Assembly: GCA_037576195.1 (NCBI GenBank) | Contig: CM075101.1 | Span: 18,228,001 to 18,292,000, forward strand | From: Phytoseiulus persimilis | Taxonomy: Eukaryota > Arthropoda > Arachnida > Mesostigmata > Phytoseiidae | Length of the DNA: 64,000 bases | Direction: 5' to 3' | Shown here: one piece after another, positions 45,133-58,538 of the stretch | Position numbering within the stretch: the stretch's first letter is position 1 | Layout of the letters: each line of letters begins with the position of its first letter | Position numbers and translations under genes: made by a program | Notes under the pieces: generated by a model | The model's database searches: none | Told to the model about the DNA's origin: nothing | The model's input: only the letters and a program-made list of their open reading frames with translations

Positions 45133-47896
45133 ATGGGGAACGTCGAAAGCCCCTACAAGCTTTCCGCGGACGAGGTGGAAGCGGTTCAGTCGGCGTGGAG
45201 CATAGTGCGCCAAGACCAACGATCAATCGGGCAGCAGGTGATGATGACGTGAGTATTTCCCTACCCCAATGAACGAGATTATTCCCCACTGTATGTCGGA
45301 GCGACTGCTTCCTGTCACTGCGCGTCGTCATGATTAGGATCCCACAGACTGATCCATGAGCCCCCGGTTCAGCATGGCAAGCGAAATCATCAATATTCGA
45401 TGAGCGAAGAGTCCTCTTGAGTGTCATTCCGAGGTTCCCTCGATCGCCAAATACTTAATGGATGAATCTCTTGTTGCTATCCAGTATATCCGATTACAAG
45501 CTCCGTTTGAGAGCTCAAGGGATGTCGTGACTTCACCACTCTTGTCAGAGTCCGTGCGCGGCACACATAATTCATCTCGGAATATCTCAAACTCCTTGCT
45601 ACTCCTAAGAAAGGGCGAATCCCTCTCCTTCATTCTCTGTGGAATCTTGTTTCGGGGCAGACCTCATCGCGACCCAGGATTTATCTCGGCATATCCCGGA
45701 GCTTTCATCCTCTCCCGCAGGATCTCCCTAAGGACTCGATATGGGGCATCGACACAGATTACAGTCGGGAGTTATTAGTGGTCTGCTTGGCAGGGAGCCT
45801 GTGCCCCGCAACCACGGAGACCACGTCGCGCGTTCAGTTCTGTTCTGGGTGGCAGCGAGAGCTCTCGGCCTGTTTCAGTGATAGTAACTCCCGCTGGATC
45901 TGCGAGTCGGGACAGCATCCAATATACATATAGCCCATCGCTCCATTGCCTGGGTGTCTTCATGCAGCAATGTACTGGCATCACCCGATTCACTACCGGA
46001 TGCTGCCAACATCAACATTGACTTGTATTTAGTTCAGCAATTAGGCACCCTGTTGCTTCCTTCGTGGGAGGTGTCTCATTTCCGCCGCGAGAATCGTCAG
46101 ACAGCTTAATGGTTTGCAAGGAGCCACTTCTTGCCACAATGAAGTGATGCATTATCGGCACTTATCCTCGGAGATTTCGATTGTGTGGACCCACATTCTC
46201 AATTAGAATTCTTTTTCAGGCTGTTTTCTGAGAATCCAGAATACATCCATAAATTCAAGCATCTGCAAACAATACCGGCGGATCAACTTCCGTATCACAC
46301 AGCTTTGACGGCTCACTCTCTGTCAATTCTCTACGTGATTCACTCATTGATCGACAGCATGGACGATGAAGAAACCATGAAGGAACTCATCAGGAAGGTG
46401 AACCCCTCTTCCGCTTTCCATTATCGTTTATGGCTTCTCCGTTCAGCTGTGCACATGGAATTCGGGGGAATCAACTCTAAGACTCTCTTAACATTCTCGT
46501 GGGCCAGTGATAAACGTGAGATCAGATTGGTGACTCGGGATTCGGCGTAAATTAAGTTCTCTCTGGAGGCGACCATTGAGCTATTGCTGTGGACATGCTT
46601 TTTATGCTCATCTGACTGCTCCTCGAACCAACATTTTCTGATTGGCTGGGAGATGAGCATGCAGATTCCCGGGACGCGCTCAAACAAGTTGAGAGGTATC
46701 TTGGGCCCCTTTCAATAACGGTCAGCATCAGCTTCGCCGGAAGCCCATCGGTCGGACAACCATCTACATCGATCCTCGCTCTTGCTGAATTAATGCAAAA
46801 TGAGGGATATTGAAGGAAACGTGATGCCCCACGAATCGTCTCTCAAAGCTTCCTGTCTCCGATTAACATTCGAAACCTCGTTGAACATGACCCCTTCCCC
46901 CCGAGGTCGCCGAAATTGACAAGAGCTCCCACTGCCGTTCTTCCCCCCGCCACGTCTTTCTGAGGCTCTTGACGGACCCCCGACGTGGTCCAGCCTACCA
47001 TGTGGTGACTGATGAGTGCGCTGTGGATACTAAGGCTGGTTGGCTTGAAGAACGTTCAGGAATCCTCTCGAAAACGACTCGAGGTGAAATTGAGTACCGT
47101 TGAGGAATCCTGAGAAATAGTCAGGGTTAGAGAGGGAACGAGAATTCATGAGAGCTCACAAGGAACCCAAGCTGCAAATGACTCTCCGCTGTGATGCGTT
47201 CCATATGCGGAAAGGAGTCCATGAAAATCTTATTCGAAGACCAGTCGTCGGCGGAAGCAAGCCTGACTGCGGCTCCGACTGATGATCTCTATTATCGAGA
47301 CGGTCGTCCTTTTGCGATCGAAATGAGGTCCCGAATGTGCCAGGACGGCGGTCGCATAGACGGGCCTCACGTCGGCGTTCGCAGGGGACTTCACTGCTGA
47401 CGCCTGGGAGTTGAATTCAGAGATAGATCACGTACCCCGCTAAGGCAGTCTATCGTTATTTAGGCCATCCAATAGCTCGCGGGAGATGCTGCTACTAACA
47501 GACGTAGGTCGTCGACATCAATATTTATACGCTTGCGGCAGCTATTTCTCCTCTGCTGGCTGGCCATATGCACGACATTTGACGAGGACCGTATGTTCAA
47601 GGCCACTTCTCGCTTCCAGAAGACTTTGTCGAAAAGCGGTCCCTCTCATCTGAGACTTGTGAATGCGGAATTTGGAATTTCGATCGTGTCTCTAGATTTG
47701 CATTGGTTGTACCTTCCGCGATGTAGAAGATTCCCGCGTCGCTTCGACCCATCCAATCGTTATCCGTCCGACGACCAGATAGTGCTTTGCAGTATGCTAT
47801 ACCCATATCACATCGCATGGTTTTGAATTCCTCATTCAACTTTTCCAGGTGGCCTTGACGCACAAGCCGCGGAGTGTGAATCGCGATAACTTCCAG
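45133..47896 (+). CDS. Globin, first three exons (3' exon not located)
   Basis: Exons 45133-45248, 46220-46397 and 47849-47896 join in phase (phase 2, then 0) with GT-AG introns of 971 and 1451 bp, giving 114 residues. Start MGNVESPYKLSADEVEAVQS then AW: Gly2 makes an N-myristoylation signal, known in several membrane-associated animal globins. Helix A shows the usual LS-x-x-x-x-x-VQ-x-AW pattern. The CD1 Phe is probably Phe51 (KFKHL), the distal His E7 His71 (LTAHSLSIL) and the proximal His F8 His103 in the 48-nt third exon (VALTHKPRSVNRDNFQ, compare LGRKHRAVGV of neuroglobin). Globins bind O2 and other gases through heme. Helices G and H are missing: I found no convincing fourth exon before 56 kb, so the gene is incomplete here, either by a long intron or because I missed it. 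Confidence 0.72.
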
Positions 47897-50800
47897 GTAC
47901 GTCCCTCGGCTCAGGAGGCAGAGTTTAGCAATCTTTCGAGGATGCGCAGAAAAGGACTGACTTCATTCACCGGGCCATTTCGGAAAGCGTTTTCCAGTGC
48001 GGATTCGAATCGTTCCCATCCTTCCTTCTTCCGGAAGAGAGATCGGGAATCGTAAAGAATCCTGAATCAGAAGGGTACTGCCGACTCTGGGCCTTAACCC
48101 ACACAAATGCTATTTCGAGGGACGGTCAACGAGACCGAGACGATGCACGAGATAATGATGATCATCAACTGAATGATTGTCTAAACGAGTTCACCTCCGC
48201 TTTCAGCGATTCGAGGATGCGTTCATGATTGTTTTGAGGAAATATAAGATCGATCGCAGAACAGAGGCATCGCTCCACAAGTGTATCCTCTATTTCATCG
48301 ATGTCTACGAGAGAACTGATGATGTTTAATGAGGGCAGGGAAAGCCTTCGTTTCCGTTGTAGAGACTCGGATTGGAAGGAGCTTTAGAGCAAGTTTTCTT
48401 CCTCGTCGCCAGACTCCCGCTCCGAGACGAAGTTGGGGAAATGGAGTCAACGATTAAATCTCAGTAATCATCCGACCAACCTTATGTATCAGCATCCGTG
48501 ATAGCCGAGAGCAGCAATCAGTCATTGAAACACATGAGCTGCATCGCGTGGACTCTAACGTAATTCTTCTAGTCAGAATTTCGGAAGTGTTTATGTTTTT
48601 CCTGATCACACGGAAGCTATTCACAGGAAAATTATCCGTTCTATTGAGCTATTGCTGGAGCAACCCTCCAAGGCAATGGTCAACCGGCCCGCGGTACTTT
48701 CTTCCCGTGTTGAAAGCCACTCGACTAAGGGTCGAAGGCAGGCAAGACGTCATAGTGAAAAGAGGAGAAGGCAGAACGACATCACGGTAGCGATGGTCCT
48801 TCATTGACGAAGATCAATGGAACCACTGTCGAGGAGATATCGTTGGAATCTTCCAGATAATCGGGTAGCCGGTGAGGAACTAGAAATCGGATAGGCAAGG
48901 CCCGACCCTGTGGGAGTGTCCTAGAGGCTCGGTGAGGGGGGGGGGGGATCCTTGTCCCGGAGGCAACATGTACATCAAAAACCTTTTCATTATGGGTCTA
49001 ACGAAGAAGACCGTTATCTGATGAGATTTTTACCGCGAGTTCCCACGGAAGTTCAGTGGCAACCACCCAAAGACACCAACGTAGAAGCGCCATTTTATGT
49101 CGCGAAATGTTCATTGCCCGCCTGAATTTCCTAATTGAGTTATGAGATGACTCGTCGTATATCCCAGCTGGATCAAACACGTGTCGATGTGAAATCAATG
49201 AACTCATGCTCTCTGCCTTGGTGCCCATGGTCCCCATGGAGTCAGGCTACACCCGGGTGAGATTCGCAGCTGTGCCGCTGGTTTATTTGAAGAGTTTTCA
49301 ATCTCAATTTTCCCCCGATATATTTCCAAATTACTGGTTCCGACGCTCTCAGATTGGAACCTGCGATGGACCAGACGTCTAATCCAAGGCTTTGATCGGA
49401 ACAGGCGCTTACACAGGTTCACGGGCATGAGCGGAATTGACGCGCTGTGGAAGCTGTTGGTCTAAATATCAGCCCCGTCGCTGAGGCTACCTCTGGGGTT
49501 CCGCCACCTCTGGGGTTGATTATCCGGGCCGCTCTCTAAGGTCGACTAACCGAAGTTTCAGACGTTTGGGCCATCATTCTCTCCGAGTCCAACGGCCGCT
49601 ATCTCCCCATGCACGAGCCTGGAGCCCTCTGCTCCCTGAAACGCTCTGTCTCAGCTGCCCATATTCGCGAATAGAGTTCAATTTACACTCTCAAAAAATC
49701 TTTTGGAATCGATGGAACAGATTTCTGGTCCATTGCAGGCTTCACTCTGAATGGTTCCCAGCATGAGTGTCCACGAGCAAGTCATTGGAGAGAACATTCT
49801 CGGAAAGAATTTCATTTGAAAAAGTTGCAAACCATGAACAGGAAATTCAGAAGAAAATACAGATGAAATAAGATCAAAATATGTTGACGCTGTGCATATC
49901 CCAGTCGAAGTTTCGGATATCTCACTGTGATACAGTGTTCACCATGGGAAGGTCAGAAAGAAAGAGTTCTCGATACCAGCTGTCAACCATCGAGAGGGAA
50001 TGAATGTTCTAGGATATTCGCTATTGCAAACTCGATACCTCCGGATATCCACGTACACTCCAAGCAGGAGCGCGTCGTTCGGAGCGTAATGACTCCCAGG
50101 TACGTGTGCTCGCTTCGGGGACAATATCGTTAGTCGAGCTTCCGCCCAGAAAAAAAGACAAGAGAAAGCAAGATGTTGTCCTTGTGCGATTTTTCCTCAT
50201 CGAATTCAGGATTTCGCTCTATCAATTCCTTCTTGATCGACGAGACGGCGGAAAGTATTTACGTCGTCGTGTGGTCTCGTTATATCCCTCACCTTTTCTT
50301 CCGGCTGCACCAGAATTTCCCACTGTGGGTGTGAGCCACACAAACTGGGAAATTTTGATGCGAAGAGTCTTCTGATTCTCAGAGGGCAAAATGTATGAGA
50401 CATCTGGGAACTCCGTCCCGTTTTCCGACGGCTGCTCCTAATGCTCAACTACAGCGAGGAGATTCTAGACCAGACATCCGAAACTCTGAGGATTCTGGCT
50501 TTAGGAAGACCCTCGAACCAACTCCTTCACAACCAAACGGTCCGTCTGGCTCATGATATGATACTCTCCAATTCTAGCTCGCCCAAGAGTTTATCCGCAC
50601 TATGATTCGCGTCGTCACGCGCGCCTTTAGAAAACTGTCTCGTTCGTTGAAAATTCCCGACCGGAGAAAACCACCCTGTACAAGGAGATCCGTCCCTGGG
50701 AAAGAGTGAATAAATGAATCACACATGGTAATGAATAAAGCAACTCCAAACTGAGATCTTCTGCTCTGAGGCGGGAAGAGACCGTCGAGGAGCACAAGCT

Positions 50801-53800
50801 GGACCAGGACAGGAACACATCCCACAGAGCGGGAAGCGCCGATAGAATAACTGATCTCAGGCCGACATGGGCTCCAATATCCGAAGTCCTTTGAAGCGTT
50901 GGCTTCGTCTGTATCCGCTGAGAACGGTATATGGGGAGAGCGCAATCCGCAAACATAGCTGTTGATAGAAATCGCGAATCGGCGTCGCTCGTGCGAGGTT
51001 TGAGGCGAAGCAGTTGGATAACGACGTAATATCATGCGAGCACACGAGTCTACCGGAAGAGTGCCTAGCGAAAGCTCAAATAAACGACGAAAGATATCAA
51101 CGACTAGATTATTCATTGTCGGCAAGCACAGTGAGGAACATCCGACAACGATTCGCTATTTGCTTCGAAAACTTAACAATTACGATACATCTCTGCTTCA
51201 CACGGTTCGAGCTCTTCTCGGACACAAGCTCAAAGCTTGCTGGTTTTCCCGTGCATGGCGTTCCGGATAGATCTAGCGACGACCTTCCGCGCTCCTGATC
51301 GGGCTAGGGCGGAACTTCCGATGCTCCATATCCTGATCCAAACTGCTCGGAGCTGTTCGCGAGCTCAGGGTTCCACAGAAATTATCGTTGCATACAAGAT
51401 TCGTGCAGCACATCTGAGATTGACCTACGTTGCACTGAGAACGAGAAACCCATCAGATGATTTTTGGCACCCAAGGAATCATCGGAAGCGGAAATAAGAT
51501 TCTCAAATTCTGGTCATTTATCCCCCGAAAACTTACTCTTTGTCCGTATCCTGCGCAGAATGCCGATTGCCGACGGATTCGGCGCTCACTCGCCACGCAC
51601 AGGAAGACGGCGATCAGGACACAGACTGCCACGAGATTGCGGGTCATGTTCGTTCTGACGAAACAAGGTTGAACAATGTTGAGAATCACGTATACAGCTT
51701 ACTTCCCCCTGACCAAGGACTGTCTCCGGGCATCCGAACTTAGTGACCCACTCCAAGGGTCAAACACAGCGACCCCCCACAGCGGCTGGACACAGCGAAC
51801 GTTCGGTAACCCCCCGCAGCGGCTCGATGCGTGGACCCGAGCTCCCAGGATTCATTAATTCCAAGACGCTCAGCGTCAAGATAAGGCTCTGAATCCGCGC
51901 GCATCCAAATTAACGTGGGCGCATGTCGATCTAAGCGATTCTGTCGGCGGGGCACGTCTTGTTCTCATCGCGAGACTCCGTAGATGACGGAGACGTGGCA
52001 CCGTGTCGACGCCTTTCAAAAAGGAGTCAACTATTTTTGACGTCGCGTGAAGTCGTTCATCACTTAACTCTTCACTTCTCCAACTCCGTAAGCGCGTATA
52101 GAGTGCAACGCAAGGGGCTCCCCAGCAAACTTGAAAGCCACTGCAAACACCCAACGGCACTGGTCATCGCTAAATTTCCTTGTCTCGGTCGCTGGCCGAT
52201 TTCAGCAGTCCGCGGACTACGATTTGCAACTCACCTGTTGCAGACACAGTCAGTGTGACAGCGCTCAGACGATCGATGCCTCTTTAAACGAGAACGTTCC
52301 TCTCTCACCTGTTCAGTGCTCCTCTCGCTCAATTTGTTTTCTTCTCCGGTTCCACTGTCAGCACCCAGCTGACGCGTACGTGTAGTTTCGGCTCAACAGA
52401 TACCTCCGCGCAGTATGATCGGAGTTGCTGGGACTCGATGTCATGTGCGTTCTGGACACACCGAGGTCAGCGACAAACATCATGAGTTGAGCTTAAGAAG
52501 ACACCTCTCTTCCCGGCTCTCGGCGAAATTTTCTCGGATGGCAGGAGGTGTCGAGAAAACCAGGAAGTGCGAGTCTTTTGATTTCCCATATTCGCCCTGA
52601 GCTCTCATCTCGTAGCTTGGGAATCGTATTCTCGCATAGTGGAAAAACCGATATCAATCGCTTCGCGCGAGAATCCTCGCGGCTTAATGGGATCTGGAAA
52701 AATATCTACCCACAGATGACATTTTCACGTCAGACGGGAGGGAGCTTCACGTAGCTCGGGCGTAGTACTCTGGGAAAGTGGACACGATTCGGTGGACTCT
52801 GAACTGACTGGAACAGAGATACACATGTAAACCGATCGATGCTCACTCTCATATTTTGACATACGCAAACCTCCAGCATTCTCCGCTCTGTTTGTTGAGG
52901 ATCCATTCACTTGCGGCTCGTTCTACGGTTATGTTGGTCCCTGGTCAGCAGGAGAGCCTGAGGAAACGGCTCCTACTGCTCAGTTACGCGAACTGCTCCT
53001 TACAGCGAGTTTGATGGGAGCGATTCATGATTCATTGCAGAAATTTCCTCCAGGCCCTCCATTACAGGGTCTGCTCACTAATCCCTTTAATCCTCCCCCC
53101 CCCCCCCCCCCCCTCCCCCCACCCCGGAGAAAGATACACCCCGCTTCCGCTGCTGCTCCACAGCCACCACCCCTCACAAACAGTTCAGTAGCTCGGTCCG
53201 AAAACGCTGTTCACAGTTCGGCTTATTTTTGATAATAACTAACTGTAGAGCTGGCATACGATTCTGTGCCACGACGACGATCAGGAAACGACACAAGAAC
53301 CATCTCCGTGACGATTCAGAACTTTGAATTTCAATGCCGATTTTGATAGTCGACTGAATCGACGCTACGTGTTCGTAAGCATGCAGTGACGCTGTTCCGC
53401 AACATCCGGCAGCGAGCGCACGACACTGAAGGTTTCCATTGTTTGACATCTAAACGCATGGCCACCTTTCAGAAGCGCTGATCGGAAATCAGCGATTTGT
53501 TGGAACAGAAACTTTCCATGTCGTAAGCGGGAGAATCCGAAAATTTTTCAAGGCAGCAGAATCGTATTTCACCCTCATTTGGAACATTTCGCCTTTTCCT
53601 GATGGATCGAGCGCCTACAGGAGGCTGGTACAGGTAGTGAACGCCCGCCGAAAATTTGGAACGGCACCCCACGGTAAGCTTGTCGTTTGCCTTCCTCAAC
53701 AACATCCTCGAACGTCGTCCCGAACGTTCGAAATGTTGTTGTGATCTTCCACAGCTGCGGGTAGACCGGGTCGACTGCAAGGTAACTCATAGTGTATGGA

Positions 53801-56738
53801 AAACCGTGAACCTGATCTAGGAGCCGGACCCGCTTTCATAGGACCGAAAACCTCGACGTAGCCACCGGACCCTCTCATGGGCATGTCTCACAGAAGGACC
53901 AGAGCATTTGGAATCAGATAGAGCTTCCTCCCGAAAGCGGGTTGCGGTCTGTTTGCTGGAACAGACGATTGTTTCGATACGGAATGAATCCAAAAACCCG
54001 TGGGGGTCGAACGCGGTTGTTATGAAAGCACCGTCTGATGTCGACCCAAGCCCGCGCTCCTTTCAGCTGCAATCAGAATCCGAACACAAGTTCGGTGTTA
54101 GAAGAGTCAGTTGTGGCAGCGGACCGTCCTTGCCGTGAAGCAGATGATGCAAGGGTTGCGCAGAAGAAAGCATGCGTAGTCAGTCGAATGATGAGCACTG
54201 AATTCTAAATTTCAGCCAGGCCCTCCTTCGACCTGAAGGCGAGCCAAGTTGCCGCTGTGAACGAACTGAAAGTAGAAGACGATCAGCGGATGAAGTTGAT
54301 GTTGCCTGTTTTATTCTCCCATTTTTGGCTGCTCAGTCATTCGCTGAGGAACACTCTATTCGCAATACACGCCACACAGAATCATAAGGTAACACACAAG
54401 CCTTCGGATCACAGGCTCGACCAATCAATCCCCCGGAACCAGTTCGAGAGAACCGAGCCTGAATCACCGGCTCCCACGACTCCGGGTGGATCGTTGTTCA
54501 CCCGACAACGCATCACCAATCGTCACACATCCACGAATATTCGGTACTCTCAAAAAAATACACAAAGTCAGCTGTGAAATGTCAAAATGAGTGAGGTTTC
54601 GCTCCCCGGAACAGCAAGCCCATCGGAGCCTCTTGAAGTCACGGTTTTGGATTGCTTTCGAGCACCAAGTTCCCCCCCGAATCAATCCCTATGGGTATGC
54701 GTCACACTAGTTCCTGGCACTGACCAGTTTTTTCCTCTCAGTCGGACACAACTCTCATCCAGGTACACAAATATTGGTTGCTCATGCCACGACTCATTCC
54801 TCAGAGGGGTTCTGCTGATCACATTGGGTCTGCCCCCGAAGGCGGTCATCTCCATCGTTGAAACGCACCTTGCGCCCGTGTGCCTCTGAGGATCGATTCT
54901 TTTCACACTTACAGTCACACGAAAAGGGTACCTAGGAACCTATCACTCGAGCGCTCAAGATGAACCGCTTCCTCGACAGAGTCACGAACCGTTCACCGAT
55001 CTGTTCTTTATGGCAGTTTCCTTGAGGATTCCTTGCTTTCAAGCAATCGGAAAATCGACCGCTCTCCCCCAACTGCACAGGACCGAGTTGTCCTGCGCGT
55101 TCCATAAATAATTCGAGAGTTTTTCATCAAGAACCCAGACTCATACACACACGCACACACGATCAAACGACTCAACCTGTCTTTTGGGAGTTGTTGACGG
55201 TTGTGGGTTGAGCATGATCTTCGTGGTTGCTACTCGGCTCTGTTGAGAGGAGGAATATTGGAACTCTAAACATTTACAAGGAACTTTCCGGCAGCTGCTC
55301 CCGGTTCTATAGAAGAGGAAGCGACGGAACGTCCGTGGTCATGAGTGATGATCGGCAGCACCTTGAAGAACCTACATCCATCGACCGGGGAGGAGATTCG
55401 AAGCTGCGGACGAATTCAGTCGTTTGATGAATTCTTCGAAACGTCTCCCCTTGCTCGCCCAACTGAACTGTAGACGATATTTACGAACCCTCATTGCGGC
55501 TGATCAGATGTAGGGTCCATGTTTGTATGCTCCAAACCCGATTTACAGAATGATTCGTCGGCTCAGTCGGGCCTATTCTCGATGATTCGATCAGACGCTA
55601 TTTACAATAGTTTCATCAACCTCATAAGAATGTGGCGCACGCCGGTCGCTAATGTGCGTAAGGCCAAACAGTTTCAACCCCAACAGCCGAAATCTGTCCA
55701 ATCTCGTCACTCGGAATTACCTCGTCGTCGTCAGGAGAAAGAAAAAGTTGTACCATAAGGTTTCTCAAGTCTCTCTCGGAGATCCTCACAATCTCGCAAT
55801 CATCGCGTGGCGAGCGACTCCACTCTCATCACGCCATCGAGCCCGACGAACATGACCACAAAGCCTTACAGCTTCCGCATTATCTCGGATCTCTCTGAGC
55901 AATCATAGACGGTGTCAGTGGAGCTCGAGATGTTGAAACTACACGATTACCATGTGATGGTTGCTCCGCTGGGACCGAAGTTGGTCCCCGAATCGCCCGA
56001 TGGAGGAGTCTTGTTCAACGACTGCTACCGAATACGGAGTGAAAAACTCCTCGAACGAGACGAGCTGCATCAGAATACAAAGCAGAACGAGCTGCAAGAC
56101 TCGAGAATACTGCTCGGGATTCGGTCCAGATAGTGATTCGGACAGGGGAAATTATCGAATCATGTAGGTTACAATCGATTTGGATCGGAAGAGTGCAGCT
56201 AGTCAACGCTCACTAAGGTTGCTGCCGTTCCGCTAGCGATCCAGGATCGCGGACCACGATCACGCCCTCTCGTCCATGCCACACACATGCGATCGCTATG
56301 CTGACTCGTTCCGCGAAGATCCGAACACTTACTGTGCTAAAATTTCATATCTGCTCTGATACATCCATCAACATACTGTAACGCATCCACGTTTCCCGAT
56401 GAGGAACAACGCGAGGTGGAAATATTCTGGAGCCATCAGTGAGCCACCAGGCATTTCGTGGAGGAGAAGGCAAATTCCCTCCGCGCCAGAGAATCTCGGG
56501 CTCTCTTTTTTCAAGGAAGATGGAAACACCGGATCGCCAGCGTCCTCCAAGCTGACGGGATTTGCTAAGTGTCTCTTCTGGCCGACAGGCACAAGAGCCG
56601 CTCTCCAATGCGCGATTTGAATCTTGCCGTGCTGCCACGTGTTCGTCCTCAGAATCGTCGTAATGGACGGAGACCGGAGAGACTTTCACGGTGGCGATCG
56701 GGAATCCGCCCGAAAGCGGTCGGCGTCTGAGCCCAGGC
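47897..56738. other. Long region without a confident gene
   Basis: 8.8 kb. It should contain the missing globin exon if the gene is intact. Homopolymer tracts occur at 48938-48950 (G run) and 53094-53126 (interrupted C run). A GC-rich imperfect duplication (CACAGCGAC...CCCCCACAGCGGCT...CCCCCCGCAGCGGCT) lies at 51758-51826. An open frame from about 54212 following acceptor CTAAATTTCAG encodes ASQVAAVNELKVEDDQRMKL, protein-like but unassigned. (CA)n-type repeat at 55135-55160. Confidence 0.4.
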
Positions 56739-58538
56739 TCAATCTCGCGCGGCATCGCAGCTCGTATCTGGCACCTTCCCTGGTGAAGGAACCACAGAGT
56801 TCCGGACAGCACGGTCGCCGTCAGCGGCCTCAACGTTCCCGACCGCGTAACCGTCGTCAGGGTCCTGTTCTTCCTCATCGTCACCATCGTCGTCCTCCTC
56901 CTCTTCCGCGTTTTCCGCTCGGTGCTGGCGATCCTGATGCGAACGACGCGGCCGTCGACATCGACGGTTATGGAGTTGTTCATCATCCTCTCCCGGTTCT
57001 TCTTCTTCGTCGTACTCGTCCGTATTCTCTGCTCCCACCGGACGGAGCGGTTCGTCGTTCCGCCGGAACTTCTTCAGTTTCTCGATGCCCGAGCTCTCGT
57101 CGTCGTCGTCGCCATCGTCATCATCGTCCTGGGCCTGCGGTCTCTTGACGCCGCCGACTTCGTCCTTCTCATCCAGCGATCCATCTTCTTCGTCGTCGAT
57201 CTCTTCGATTGTTTCCCCTGACCGGTGATGTTCATCCTCTTCCTCATCATCGTTGTCGTCCTCTTCGAGGTCGTTATGAGCTTGAGGGTGACCGAGGCTG
57301 ATATGACGAGGCTTCCTCGCCGGTCCGACGTTACGGAAGCCCGCTGCGACGGCTTTCACGTGGGACCGCAGTCGACCGTGAGCATCCGAAGGATCCGTTG
57401 TCTCTTCATCATCCTCGTCCATGGCCTCATCGCCGTCATCCCTCGAGAGCGTCACTCCAACTTCGGTCACATCGGTAATCTCGTCTTCGTCGTCGACCTC
57501 CTCGACTGAAAAAGAAAATCATGAATTCAGAGACAATCGCCGGGAGGTTCCCAGACGAATTCCGCGGAGACAGGCCGCGTTCCCGAACCATCCATTCCCA
57601 GACGAAGTTTTCGATCGATTCTTCCGCGGAAGTTTCCGAGCCCAACTGCATCCGTCGTTTACCTGCTTGCGAGTTTCCGTTAGATGCTCCACTGGCAGCA
57701 TCTCCCTCGGCCTGGCTTTGCGGAGATTCGGAGTCTGACACCTTCAAGCGTTTGTAGTCCATGAAGCCGGAGTCGTGACCTGCATGCGGGAAGAGTGTCC
57801 CGAAATGAGGAATGTTCTGGGTCGAGTCGATCTAGTTTTGCCGTCGAGTAAAGAACCAGCGCAAAGCAACGTCACTCACGTGAAATGTAGTTCTCAGCGT
57901 AACGCTTCACAGTCGGCTTGCCGGCCAGTTGAAGTCTCTGAAATCGGAGTTGGAATCATTCACGAAGGTTTCAGATCATGTAGAGCGATGATCCCGGAGT
58001 CGGCGACAATATTGACTCCTTTTCAGATCGATTTTACCTGCTGTAGTGTCAAAGCTGTGGGCTCGGGCACGTAGGTCTGCGTGGCCCCGACTTCCGAAGC
58101 CTGCAGACTCCCAAGACTTGAATCCACGTATGAAAATCCAAAAGACGGTTTCGCGGAGGGGCTCTGAGAAGCGCCGGAAGTCGCCATCGGTTCACTCGGG
58201 GTGTCGGAGTCCGACGAGGAATCCCGAGAACTTTGCACAACGCGGGCTCGTTCCAGCAAAGCCCCGGCCACTTCAGAATGCTTCGGAGAGATCCCGCTCC
58301 TGATAACCATCTGCAACCGCGAGAAGATGTTGAGGCACGCGAGACGCCCGTCGATTCACACACTGGTCTCGATGTTCATTGCTACTACGACACAAATGAA
58401 AAGCCAAGAAACTTCGTGGCCTCGTCACGCTCTTCGAACCTTGAGAGTCTTGCTGGGGACCTGGAGACATGGCACCGCTCGTTTGCTAAGCATGAAGCCG
58501 GACCTCGTTGGAGGCAGGTCTTCCGGAAGAAAATGGGC
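56739..58538 (-). CDS. Acidic, low-complexity (probably nuclear) protein, 5' end not defined
   Basis: Minus-strand exons 58538-58461 (tentative), 58310-58038, 57937-57880, 57779-57663 and 57505-56739 join with consistent phases and GT-AG introns of 100-168 bp, giving about 430 residues and a TGA at 56739. The N-terminal part contains HSEVAGALLERARVVQSSRD then Ser-rich sequence; a middle segment reads RLQLAGKPTVKRYAENYISR followed by HDSGFMDYKRLKVSDSESPQ. The last exon is dominated by Asp/Glu runs (EEVDDEDEITD, DLEEDDNDDEEEDE, DDDDDGDDDD) with short basic patches (KLKKFRRN, RRCRRPRRS), as in chromatin- or RNA-associated nuclear proteins. I do not recognise the family. The phase-perfect chain and skewed composition argue for a real gene; the true start lies upstream of 58538 or at an internal Met. 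Confidence 0.6.

Noticed and set aside
56345-56986. 213-codon minus frame overlapping the acidic gene's last exon
   Set aside because: The neighbouring frame carries the Asp/Glu runs continuously from the spliced upstream exons to its own stop; this frame is an Arg/Thr-rich shadow of the same GAN codons.
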